Source of the DNA: Roseinatronobacter monicus
Lineage (GTDB): Bacteria; Pseudomonadota; Alphaproteobacteria; Rhodobacterales; Rhodobacteraceae
Assembly (NCBI RefSeq): GCF_006716865.1
Contig: NZ_VFPT01000004.1
Location: 124,001 to 188,000 of the forward strand
Reading direction: 5' to 3'
DNA: 64,000 nt
A program made the position numbers and the translations under genes. This document shows, in pieces, positions 18,590 through 26,855 of this stretch; the stretch's first letter is position 1, and every line of letters begins with the position of its first letter. Under the pieces are notes generated by a model. It searched no databases and was not told where the DNA came from. It saw only the letters and a program-made list of their open reading frames with translations.

Positions 18590-18968
18590 CGCGAAAACTG
18601 CGGTGCAGGGACTGCCCGAGTACCGGTTCCCAAGCCGGGCAGTCCCAACCTGCGGCAATACCCATGAGCGCCTCAGCTTCCGTCGATCCAGCCAATCAGG
18701 TCAGGCAATTCGCCCAGATCGGCCAGTTGGCGGAATCGCGGATGCGCGCTTGGGGTTTCGGCATTAGTGCCTCTGAAAGTTGAGGTAAAAAATGCTGCAA
18801 GTATCGAGCCGGTCGAGAGGAACCACATCAGCGACCGACTGCTTTCGCACAATTCTGCAGACGCAATTCGGCGGCGCGATCAGACCGCTCTCCGGCCCTC
18901 CACGTCGATCATGCTGCGTATGCGAGCGGTTTTTGCGGAGATGTATTGAATGACCGCAAAGCGGCCCG
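18590..18968. other. Intergenic, nothing recognised
   Basis: About 380 bases between the permease and an antitoxin remnant. A GC-rich imperfect inverted repeat around 18605-18645 (CTGCCCGAG...CGGGCAG) just after the permease stop may be its terminator. Otherwise no signal seen. Confidence 0.4.
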
Positions 18969-19160
18969 TCACAATAGCTTCGTTGCCGCTGTGATACCGC
19001 GATGCTCTGCGGGGAAAGGAAAATGCTCGCTCTCGTAGAGTTCGACAAGTTGAGTCAGAGCGTCAAGTTCGTCACCACCAGGCGTTCCGGGTTCCTTGCC
19101 CCAAAGCGCGTCAATTCGAGAAAGCGCCGCAGTCAGCTCGTCGTTTGATCGAATTTTCAT
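18969..19160 (-). pseudogene. HigA/XRE-type antitoxin N-terminal remnant
   Basis: 63 codons from the ATG at 19160. The first 45 residues (NDELTAALSRIDALW, GTPGGDELDALTQLVELYE, EHFPF) match the N-terminal region of HigA-type antitoxins. The helix-turn-helix that should follow is replaced by GITAATKLL and a stop, and no HigB toxin is visible upstream. Probably inactive. Confidence 0.55.
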
Positions 19161-19460
19161 GCCGCCGAGCCCTTTGTCGCAAGGTGGAAAAGACACTATG
19201 CAGGCATGGACGCGTTTCCTTGCGTTTGCCTGTGTCTTATACGGATACCACTTGGCCCCCAAAATGAGAAGATGGAGATGCGCAATCAAGGCTGACTTGA
19301 ATTGCGCTTGTCCCAAATAGCCATTAGTCTGTTAAGGACAAAATCCGCACCAGCAAAATCAACGGCTTGCAAGGCCAAAATCCGAAGGGGTTCAACTGGG
19401 ACAGCGCGCCGCCATCTACGCCAGGGTTTCGACTTCTGATCAGTCCTGATTGCTGACGGT

Positions 19461-19509
19461 CAGCCAGGACAAAAACCATTGGTCAAAATAGGCGGGACAA
19501 ATACGGTCG
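19461..19509 (+). repeat. 49-bp direct repeat, left copy
   Basis: Aligns without gaps to 21108-21156 with 43 of 49 identical. Core: CAGCCAGGACAAAAACC..., TTGGTCAAAA, then GGACAAA-ACGGTCG. The pair encloses the membrane-protein gene at 19631. Similar GACAAAA-CC motifs occur upstream of the serine recombinase. Confidence 0.8.
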
Positions 19510-19630
19510 ATTCCGCTTTGGACAGAAACGCTTGGGTTTTGTCCAGAGCAACTGTCGCGAAAGAGCCCACAGCGGACGGTCAGGGAAAACAAAACTTGTA
19601 GTTTATGGTCAGGTATTTACCAATCTGACC

Positions 19631-21052
19631 ATGGATGAACCGCGCGCCTATGTAATTCCGCTTGTAATCTGGCCGGTGCTTGCCGGGGCGCTGATCACGC
19701 ATTGGTCGGGATTGCATCCCTTTGCCGCTGTCGCATGGGTCTTATGGTTGGTTCTGGCGATGATCGCGCTGCTGGCCCAGACCAGCCCGGGCGGGCGGGC
19801 CTATCTGGCGGGCACGCTGCAAACGCGCCATTACACGCAGGTCTATCTCTACGTCGCCCGGCCCCTGAACGACTGGGTCTGGCGGCGGGTGGGGCGGATG
19901 CGCGCGGGGCCGGACGGAACCGAGGCCCCGCCGCCCGAGACGACCGCCATCTGGCACCTGCTGCGCGGCGCGCTGACATGGCGGCTGCTGGACCGCGCGC
20001 TGCTGATCGCCGTGGCCTATCCGTTGATCGCGCTGATCCTGCCCTGGCTTCTGGGCGGGGATGCGGTGCTGGGGGCGGGGGTGGTGGTGTTTCCGGCGGC
20101 GGAATTCTGGCCCGAGCGGGCGCTGGTGCTGGGGCAATTCGTCATCCTGACTGGGGGTTTCGTGGGTCTGACACTGGCGTCAGCCAGCCCGCGGCGGTTC
20201 TGGCGAAGTGCCGCAGAATGGCTGCCCCTGATCGCAATCGTATTCGCATCCGCAGGCGTATTCGCAGTCGTAGTCGCAGTCGTAGTCGGAGTCGCATTCG
20301 CAGTCTTAGGCGCAGTCGCAGTCGCAGTCGCAGTCGACTGGCTGTGGTCGCGCGGGCGGCGAGGGTGGGCGCTGGCACTGCTGGGGGGCTTCTGGGCGCT
20401 GGGGTTGCTGGCCATCGTGCTGTTCCTCGATCTTTCGGCGTTGCCGGTAGACAGCAAGGCCGTCTTCATCTTCCTCGCCGTCCTGCCCCTGATCAACGGC
20501 CTTTTTGACGCGCTGTCCTATGCCCTCACCCTCGCCCTGTCGCGCAAGGGGTTGGCCACCCGCTGGGCGCCGCTCTGGGGGCTGATCGACCTTGCGCTTG
20601 GGGCAGTGCTGTTCCTCGCCCTTGGCGCGACCATGGTCGCCGTGATCGCGGCGCTGAACGCCATCGGCACCGCGCCGATCTATGATCTGGCCGCGCTGTT
20701 CGCCGGGCTGCGCGCCAGTCCGGGGGATTACTGGTGGCTCTATCTGATCCTGTTCTCCACCCTGTTGCCCACCGCGCTGCACCTGCTGATCGCCGCACTG
20801 GCGGTGCAGGGCTGGTTCCTGTTCCAGCGCCCCCGCCGCGCCGTGGCGGGCTGGATCGCCGCCGCCCCCACCAGCCACCCGGCGGCAGTGGGCGGGTTTC
20901 TGGCGCAGGCCACGATCTGGTGGCTGCCGCTGATCGCGCTGGCCGGGCTGGGCTGGGTTCTGTGGCAGGTCATCGGCACGGCGGCGGGCGCGGCGGGGTT
21001 GATCTATCTGGACGCGCTGGAAGGGCTGTCGCGCTGGATCGGCGTTATTTAA
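19631..21052 (+). CDS. Polytopic membrane protein with repeat-encoded helix, function unknown
   Basis: 473 residues from ATG 19631 (MDEPRAYVIPL); an open frame reaches 19532 but overlaps the direct-repeat region. About ten hydrophobic helices. Residues about 40-110 include a soluble, arginine-rich stretch (LQTRHYTQVYLYVARPLNDW). One helix near residues 200-237 is nearly all Val/Ala and is encoded by a degenerate hexanucleotide repeat. No family recognised. It is enclosed by 49-bp direct repeats and followed 635 bases later by a serine recombinase, so it may be a mobile cargo gene. Very high GC except for the repeat. Confidence 0.75.
   Translation: MDEPRAYVIPLVIWPVLAGALITHWSGLHPFAAVAWVLWLVLAMIALLAQTSPGGRAYLAGTLQTRHYTQVYLYVARPLNDWVWRRVGRMRAGPDGTEAPPPETTAIWHLLRGALTWRLLDRALLIAVAYPLIALILPWLLGGDAVLGAGVVVFPAAEFWPERALVLGQFVILTGGFVGLTLASASPRRFWRSAAEWLPLIAIVFASAGVFAVVVAVVVGVAFAVLGAVAVAVAVDWLWSRGRRGWALALLGGFWALGLLAIVLFLDLSALPVDSKAVFIFLAVLPLINGLFDALSYALTLALSRKGLATRWAPLWGLIDLALGAVLFLALGATMVAVIAALNAIGTAPIYDLAALFAGLRASPGDYWWLYLILFSTLLPTALHLLIAALAVQGWFLFQRPRRAVAGWIAAAPTSHPAAVGGFLAQATIWWLPLIALAGLGWVLWQVIGTAAGAAGLIYLDALEGLSRWIGVI
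20231..20338 (+). repeat. Degenerate hexanucleotide repeat inside the membrane-protein gene
   Basis: About 18 units of a six-base period (GCAGTC, GTAGTC, GCATTC, GTATTC variants), purest at the 3' end as GCAGTC repeated. Read in frame it gives alternating Val-Ala/Val-Val pairs of a membrane helix. Gain or loss of units changes helix length by two residues without a frameshift. Confidence 0.85.
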
Positions 21053-21107
21053 ATGCGCAGAAACGATTATTGCGCGACCGTCCGCAAGGTCCCGCATTGC
21101 TGCCAGT

Positions 21108-21156
21108 CAGCCAGGACAAAAACCCTTGGTCAAAAATGGTAGGACAAAAACGGTCG
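21108..21156 (+). repeat. 49-bp direct repeat, right copy
   Basis: Partner of 19461-19509. It begins 56 bases after the membrane-protein stop. Confidence 0.8.
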
Positions 21157-21686
21157 TTTACGCCGGCGACACAAACGTATGAGTTCTGTCAAAAGTGAGC
21201 TGAAAAGGGAAAACGAAGAGGGTGTGTGAGAAGTACCCAAGAAAGGTCTTTTGACGACTTCTGAGCCCAGGACGAGAGTCCTTGCGGAGCAACTCGGATT
21301 TACCCGCGGCAGTCACCAACTGTGTGCCCAAACCCGACTGAGGCGCTGATCACAGCCCCCGAACTCAAAAGTTTGGTCAAGAGATTACTCCTTTCTTGGG
21401 TCTAACGGTCCTCCTGGCCGCTGTTTAAGAGCGGTGGCTGACTACTTCCCACATTCAGAACATGGGGTTTACGTGGAAGTTGGGCAAGTACTTGAATTGC
21501 AAGTGCCGTTTTTGAGAGATTGAACGAAATCAATGAGCCCTCTCGGTGGACAAAACCCCTTTGCCAAAACGGCCTAGTCAAAAACGGTCGTTTTTGACCG
21601 CCCTCCCCGGACCTACGGCATTTCAACGGCTTGACCGAGACAAAACCCCCTGTCAAAACTAACTATGTTTTGGGAGGTTTTTGTCT
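21157..21686. promoter_or_regulatory. Recombinase upstream region with GACAAAA motifs
   Basis: About 530 bases with no gene. Near 21548 is another copy-like segment (GGACAAAACCCC...GTCAAAAACGGTCG). At about 21637-21686 an imperfect palindrome is formed by AGACAAAACCCCCTGTCAAA and the reverse complement of ATGTTTTGGGAGGTTTTTGT, touching the recombinase start. These may be recombination or autoregulatory sites. Confidence 0.5.
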
Positions 21687-22229
21687 ATGATTTTAGGATA
21701 CGCCCGCGTCTCGACCAAGGACCAGAACCTCGAAGGCCAGAACGACGCCCTCACCGCCGCTGGGGCAGAACGGATTTTCGCAGATACGATTACTGGAACC
21801 GCCCGAGCTCGTCCGGAGTTGGACCGACTACTTAAAGAACTTCGGGCTGGAGATGTGGTCGTCGTTACAAAGTATGACCGGCTCGCTCGCAGTCTAAAGG
21901 ACCTCCTGCAGATCGTCGACCTGATCCAATCCCACAACGCAGGATTCCGGTCCTTGGGAGAAGATATCGACACGACCACACCTGCCGGTCGGCTGGTATT
22001 TCACGTGTTCGCTTCTATTGCCCAGTTTGAGCGCGAGCGGATCGTCGAGCGGACAAAAGAAGGACTACAGGCAGCTCGGAAACGGGGTCGGGTTGGGGGC
22101 AGGCCGCCTGTGCTTTCACCAAGCCAGAAGGTTGAGGTGCAACGGATGCGTGATGTGGAGATGCGTTCGGTCCCAGAGATTGCTGCACTTTTCAAGGTTA
22201 GCCAGAAGACAGTCCGTAGGGTAACATGA
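21687..22229 (+). CDS. Serine recombinase (resolvase/invertase family)
   Basis: 180 residues from ATG 21687, GGGAGG ribosome site 9 bases upstream. Catalytic N-terminus LGYARVSTKDQN with the Ser nucleophile, VVVTKYDRLARSLKDLL (Arg residues), long E helix, and C-terminal helix-turn-helix (SVPEIAALFKVSQKTVRRV). Length and layout are those of Tn3-type resolvases and DNA invertases. It probably acts on the GACAAAA-containing sites around it. The next gene begins 34 bases later. Confidence 0.95.
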   Translation: MILGYARVSTKDQNLEGQNDALTAAGAERIFADTITGTARARPELDRLLKELRAGDVVVVTKYDRLARSLKDLLQIVDLIQSHNAGFRSLGEDIDTTTPAGRLVFHVFASIAQFERERIVERTKEGLQAARKRGRVGGRPPVLSPSQKVEVQRMRDVEMRSVPEIAALFKVSQKTVRRVT

Positions 22230-23277
22230 ATAATAATGCGATTGGCCAAAAAGAGGGCTATCATGGGTGAGGCGAAGGCAAAGAATAATCTGCGTTTGGA
22301 GCGTGAGAAGCTAAGCAAGCGAATTTCAGTTTCGCGCTTCAACCTTCTTGCGATCGGGACCCGCAAATCGCCCGCACCCTATCTGTATGAAGAGGTTGAT
22401 TACTGGGCTGATCTAGATGAGCGAGTTATCGGCCTAGTCGCCCGTGACGTAACCGATGATGATTACTACTGGTGCCTCTTGGTGCGAGACCGGAACGGCC
22501 GCTTCCGATCAGCGGAAATTGACTGTAACCTGCGTTCCGCAGCATACGCCGCTGTCGCGCTGCGTGAGCGGATCGCGAAGGCCGTAACAGAGGACGACCT
22601 CGCGCTGCTGGGAACACAAGGCGACGAAACCAACCATCCGACAGACCTTTTGTCCGTTCCGGCGAATTGCAAGCCAGAGGACCTCCACCCCAACTTTAAG
22701 CTACTGCTGGAATCTCCTGGTCGCGCGCCCGCGCGGGCCGTTTTCAAGGAACTTGGACCTTGGTTAGCGCCGAGTGATCCACATTTTGTGAAGGAATTTC
22801 AAACTAAACAGTTCGACCAGCGCCTTTGGGAGCTTTATCTTTGGGCTACTTTTCGTGAATTGGGCTATGACGTTACGCAACCAGAGGCACCTGACTTCCA
22901 CATCGTTTCCCCACGCGGTGAGTTTACCGTGGAGGCAACAACTTGCGCTCCGTCCATGGGTGGCGTGCTCGCGGACCACCCTAATCCAAATACGCCCGAA
23001 GAGATGAAAGCCTTCCTTGCGAACTATATGCCCATGAAGTTTGGTGGCGCGCTGACCGCCAAGCTCAGGAAGCGTAGCGCCGGAGGCGAGAGCTACTGGG
23101 AGCGCGGTCCCGGGGCGGGCAAGCCATTCGTTCTTGCCGTGGCTGATTTTCACAAGCCCGGTGGTGGTGGCGAAATCGGGTCAATGACTTACACTCAAGA
23201 AGCACTATGGCTTTATCTATTTGGGCAACGCATGGAGTGGAGCTTTGATAAAGGCGAGCTTACAATTCGAACTGTTA

Positions 23278-23556
23278 AACTTCTTTGGTTGCCGCCCGTG
23301 ATGCAAGAGTCTTTTGACCGTTTCTGAGCGTGTGATCGATTGCGTGCTTCTTTCAGGCCTATTCTGAGCGGCGTTTCCAGAAGCCGCGGCCGGTATGGTG
23401 ATCAGCGGATAGGGTCCAAATCTTGGGGAAGCGCTTTTGGCGCAAAGTTCAACTATGGTTTTCCCAATCCAGATCTATTCGATCGTTGCGCCCATTCAGG
23501 TCATTGCACTCTCACACTCCCCTTGGCACCGACGCTTGCAGGTTAAGACATGACAC
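23278..23556 (-). ncRNA. Candidate bridge/seek RNA region of IS110 copy 1
   Basis: 279 noncoding bases between the transposase stop and the element end. IS110/IS1111 elements are known to encode a guide RNA in a noncoding end, downstream of the transposase in the IS1111 group. The position fits; I did not derive its fold or guide loops. Confidence 0.35.
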
Positions 23557-24585
23557 TCATGCCGCGCCCACCAGCGCCGGATCTCTGTAATCCTCATTCT
23601 TCGTCAGCATCGCCCAAATCTGGCGAGCCATCTTGTTCGCCAGCGTGATGCCCACCAGCATCTTCGGCTTCATGGCCACTTTCCGGCCGAGCCAGCTGTC
23701 ATCTGGAATCGTATGACGCGCCCGACCAATGATCCGCGACATCGCCCCGATGATCAGAAGCCGTCGGATATCGACCTGGCCCATCTTGGATAACTTGCCC
23801 AATCTGCTCTTGCCACCAGTTGATTTTTGCAAAGGCACCAACCCCAGCCAGGCCGCGAAATCCCGCCCGCAGGAGAACTGCGCCATATCCGGCGCAAACG
23901 CCTCCATCGCCAGCGCAGTCATCGGGCCGACCCCTGGCATCGTTTGCAGACGCCGCGCCACGGCGCTTTCTTTCGCGAGTTGCCTGATCAACTTGTCCTT
24001 CGCTGTGATGCGTTCTGTCTTCTCAGCAATTTGCGCCAGCAGGTCCTGGCACTCCGTTACGACAAGAGCAGGAAGGTCGCACTCAGGCGCCTCCAACAGT
24101 TCGGCGATCCGTTTCACATGGCCAAATCCCACAGGGAATGTGTGCCCGTATTCATAGAGCGTTGAGCGCAAAGCGTTCACCAGCTCAGTGCGCTGATTTA
24201 CAAGTCGTTCGCGCGCCCGAAATACGACCGCGCGTGCCTGCTGCTGTTCACTCTTCACCGTCGTGAAGTGCATCTCGGGACGCTGCGCCGCCACCACGAT
24301 CGCCTCTGCGTCATTCCGGTCATTTTTATGGCGTTTTACAAACGGCTTTACGTACTGCGCCGGGATGATCCGCGCCTCGTGGCCCAGCTCCATCATTTGC
24401 CGCGCCCAGTAATGCGCGCTCCCACAGGCTTCAAAGACCACAACGCAATTCGGCGCGTCCGCCATGTAGCGCCGAAACTGCAATGGCGTCAGCTTCTTGC
24501 GATCTCTCACATGCCCTGTCATCGACGCGACGTGCAGATGAAAAACTCGCTTTGCCAAATCTACCCCGATCATTGTATCGTACAT
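23557..24585 (-). CDS. IS110-family transposase (DEDD recombinase), copy 1
   Basis: 342 residues. N-terminal RuvC-like domain with IGVDLAKRVFHLH (Asp), CVVVFEACGSAHYWAR (Glu) and HKNDRNDAEAI (Asp residues). C-terminal domain with MPGVGPMTALA and the Ser region of PLQKSTGGKSRLGKLSKMG. Identical to the copy at 38762. Confidence 0.95.
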   Translation of the reverse strand: MYDTMIGVDLAKRVFHLHVASMTGHVRDRKKLTPLQFRRYMADAPNCVVVFEACGSAHYWARQMMELGHEARIIPAQYVKPFVKRHKNDRNDAEAIVVAAQRPEMHFTTVKSEQQQARAVVFRARERLVNQRTELVNALRSTLYEYGHTFPVGFGHVKRIAELLEAPECDLPALVVTECQDLLAQIAEKTERITAKDKLIRQLAKESAVARRLQTMPGVGPMTALAMEAFAPDMAQFSCGRDFAAWLGLVPLQKSTGGKSRLGKLSKMGQVDIRRLLIIGAMSRIIGRARHTIPDDSWLGRKVAMKPKMLVGITLANKMARQIWAMLTKNEDYRDPALVGAA

Positions 24586-25217
24586 CTCGCCGTCCTTCTC
24601 TATTTCTGTGGTCTATAACACCACTCATGTTGGCACTTTGATGCCTCTCGGGGAAGGGCGGCAACCATACCATCTTGACGGGCACATTTACAAAACCAAA
24701 ACAATTGAAACAGGCTTCTTTGATCTTGAGGGGGCCGAAAACATATCAGCTGTGGTGTTTTCGAATGCTGGAACGCTCGCGAAGTTCGACAGGATGGGTG
24801 TCGATGCTGGCTACTCTCCCGACGATCACAAATATATGCGTATGGGCTTCCGTCTTGATCCCAATCCCAACGCGGTGATTGGAACTCTGTTCAGCGAGGA
24901 GGTGGTTGCAGACAGTGGCGAACGCTGGTCGGATGAACTGCAGGTATTTCACAACCCCCGCGCGCGGTTTCCTCTGCCTCTGGAGGCGTTTTCAGGCGCG
25001 ACACAACACCGATTTGAAGAAGGCAAGCACGTCTCTTATTCCAGTGGGACGCCCGTCCTCAGCTCACGGACGATCATCTTGCGGTTGGTGGGAGGCAACG
25101 AAGTGGTGGAATCTACGCCTTAAGCCGTGGTTTTCGGTCAGCCTTTTGCAATATGCGCGGGGGATTTTGGGACAATCACCGTCAAATTTGGCGAAGGGAT
25201 TACAAGTCCGCCTCCGG

Positions 25218-25589
25218 TCATGACAGCTTGTACCCCATCTCGACCGCTAACTTTCCATAATCATGATCCGTGTAATTGATTTGACTTGTGCTGGCTGAAG
25301 CGGAAGTCTTCTTCGCTGCACCGATTGCGGGAAACCGCTTCATGATCATTGCAGCGTCCGTATGTTCTACAGCCTTGACAATGACCAAGCGGTTTTTGGT
25401 CATACTAGTCCAGTCGCCAGCAAGATTAGCCTTTAGCCATTCGACCAGAAGACCATAAGGGGTGGGGAGCTTGTTCCCATCCCTATCGAAGAATGGCGCA
25501 GCTTTGGGTAGGGACGAGCTTACAGTCGTCGTAAAGGCGGGCGCGGTCGGATGGTCGGCCGTAAACTTGTTCCAGCTCAGTTTTCCCAC
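25218..25589 (-). CDS. Small protein of unknown function
   Basis: 123 residues, hydrophilic, no signal peptide or membrane helix. The N-terminal MGKLSWNKFTADHP and central PYGLLVEWLKANLAGDW have no family I recognise. It lies 97 bases downstream of the kinase-like gene on the same strand and may belong to that operon. AT-richer than the flanking IS. Confidence 0.55.
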   Translation of the reverse strand: MGKLSWNKFTADHPTAPAFTTTVSSSLPKAAPFFDRDGNKLPTPYGLLVEWLKANLAGDWTSMTKNRLVIVKAVEHTDAAMIMKRFPAIGAAKKTSASASTSQINYTDHDYGKLAVEMGYKLS

Positions 25590-25686
25590 GATTTCCTCAT
25601 CTTATGTATGATACAGAACATTATCATATGTATGCATGATATCAATCAAGAAGCCGCTGTCCGGATTCGCCGTCAAGCGCAGAAAT

Positions 25687-26268
25687 TCAGTGGCGGGCCT
25701 CAAGGCATGCGCGGACCAGTGCTTCTGCCACGCCGGTTGAATTTTTGGAGGTCATTTTGATCGCCTTCGGAGCGTAGCGGTCCATAATGCCGCTCACTTT
25801 GTCTGCCGCTGCCTGACGAAACATCGTGCCACTATCGCGACCCGGCCCAAGCGGAAGCGAAATGTCGAGCACTGTCAAAACCAACAGGTCGTAGTCGCCC
25901 ACATGCGCCACAGCAATCGCTTCAAGCTCCTGCAAACGACGAGGATCCTCCGAACGCCCGGATAAGTCCAAGGCCGCCCACAAATACCCGAGTGCATCAG
26001 GAACAGGGCGATCTACGATTATAACGTCGCTCGACAGTGCCAGCTCAGCTTCTTGCCGCATGCATTCGGCCATGATCCACAACGTACTCTCATAAGTATG
26101 ATGCATCAAGATTGGGAAACCTAAGTCTCGCGCACGCGTTGCCAAATCTTCAACTTGCCCAACTCTCAGACCTTCGCGTTCGAATGCACGTCGAACCAGT
26201 GAAACGAGAGTGGATTTGCCTGTCGAATGGGTACCGGCAACTCCTATTTTGAATGGCCTTTTCATCAT
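25687..26268 (-). CDS. P-loop kinase-like ATPase (NadR/thymidylate-kinase type)
   Basis: 193 residues. Walker A GTHSTGKS at residues 12-19, Walker B-like VIIVDRPVPDALGY near 85, with an Asp-Arg pair as in nucleoside and nucleotide kinases, then LLVLTVLDISLPLGPGRDSGT. The fold resembles NadR-type ribosylnicotinamide kinases or deoxynucleotide kinases; the substrate cannot be fixed. Its start overlaps the end of the exonuclease gene by four bases (ATGA), so the two are made together. Third gene of an operon with a radical SAM enzyme. Confidence 0.8.
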   Translation of the reverse strand: MMKRPFKIGVAGTHSTGKSTLVSLVRRAFEREGLRVGQVEDLATRARDLGFPILMHHTYESTLWIMAECMRQEAELALSSDVIIVDRPVPDALGYLWAALDLSGRSEDPRRLQELEAIAVAHVGDYDLLVLTVLDISLPLGPGRDSGTMFRQAAADKVSGIMDRYAPKAIKMTSKNSTGVAEALVRACLEARH

Positions 26269-26855
26269 AACAGACTTCCTTGCGATGGGTTCAACAGATC
26301 GCAGTCAATTAGTACCGAATTCCTTCGTTCTTCTGGAAGTGACGTCACCAGCTCAATGAATAGCAAGGCGGTGAGGACAGAGTCGTAAAGCGCAGAATGA
26401 TGTTTCTTCCCGCTTATCCGTGAAGCCTGCTCTGTAAGTTCGAAATGTTGACCCAGTTTCTCGAGGCCGTACGACTGTAGGCCTGGACAAACCGACTTCG
26501 CCAACTTCAATGTATCGATGGCCATTGCTGGCTGCCAGTCTGGAATCGCGTTTGAAATGGCGTCCAGCTCGACTCTGACGTTGTGCCCAATGATGCGGGC
26601 TCCGTCTGTCCAAGTCATTACATCATCGGCGATGTCGTCAATGTCGGGGGCGTCGGCCACATCGCTGTCAGTGATCCCGTGAATACGTGTCACGGCCGGG
26701 GAGATGGGCACTTGGGGACGAACGAGCCATTCCATCTGCTTGGACTGTAACTCTAGATGGGCTAAACCCACCAGCGCGATCTCCACGATCTCCGGTGGTG
26801 ATGCACCATTTCCCTCGACATCCATAACCCAGAATCTTTCCAGAGCTAGGTCCAT
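26265..26855 (-). CDS. DEDDh 3'-5' exonuclease (DnaQ-like)
   Basis: 196 residues. Motif I VMDVEGNG (Asp12, Glu14), motif II IIGHNVRVELDAI (residue 96 is Glu where most members have Asp), motif III HHSALYDSVLTALLF (His153, Asp158). It is a single exonuclease domain like ExoX or DnaQ epsilon, expected to trim DNA or RNA from the 3' end. It overlaps the radical SAM gene by 10 bases and the kinase gene by 4, which implies tight co-translation. Confidence 0.88.
   Translation of the reverse strand: MDLALERFWVMDVEGNGASPPEIVEIALVGLAHLELQSKQMEWLVRPQVPISPAVTRIHGITDSDVADAPDIDDIADDVMTWTDGARIIGHNVRVELDAISNAIPDWQPAMAIDTLKLAKSVCPGLQSYGLEKLGQHFELTEQASRISGKKHHSALYDSVLTALLFIELVTSLPEERRNSVLIDCDLLNPSQGSLL

Larger units (their letters stand above)
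23278..24677 (-). mobile_element. IS110-family (IS1111-like) element, copy 1
   Basis: 1400 bp, apparently identical to 38670-40069 in inverted orientation. Ends were set by where identity stops. Sub-terminal 12-bp inverted repeats (TGGTTGCCGCCC / GGGCGGCAACCA) inside non-repeated tips are typical of the IS1111 group. No target duplication. Confidence 0.9.
22263..25123 (+). pseudogene. Nuclease-like protein of unknown family, split by an IS110-type element
   Basis: ATG 22263 follows an AGAGGG element; an ATG at 22236 lacks one. The frame runs to 23277, is broken by the element, and resumes at 24678, ending at 25123; excision rejoins it exactly (486 residues). The middle part reads LWELYLWATFRELGYDV, then APDFHIVSPRGEFTVEATT, the spacing of a PD-(D/E)XK nuclease core (Glu, Asp, Glu-x-x), but the usual Lys is not evident, so this is tentative. 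The second half is unrecognised. Standing beside a serine recombinase in an island, it could be a defence nuclease. As it stands it makes a protein ending in 16 IS-derived residues. Confidence 0.65.

Noticed and set aside
20231..20338. Possible CRISPR-like array
   Set aside because: Period is six bases with no spacers; it is a coding microsatellite. No CRISPR array was seen anywhere in the window.
20306..21097. 263-residue minus-strand frame rich in Gln/Arg/Asp
   Set aside because: Antisense of the membrane-protein gene; its low-complexity makeup reflects GC-rich codons and the hexanucleotide repeat.
21687..22229. Tn3-type transposon around the serine recombinase
   Set aside because: No Tn3 transposase and no 38-bp GGGG-type ends seen; only the recombinase is present.
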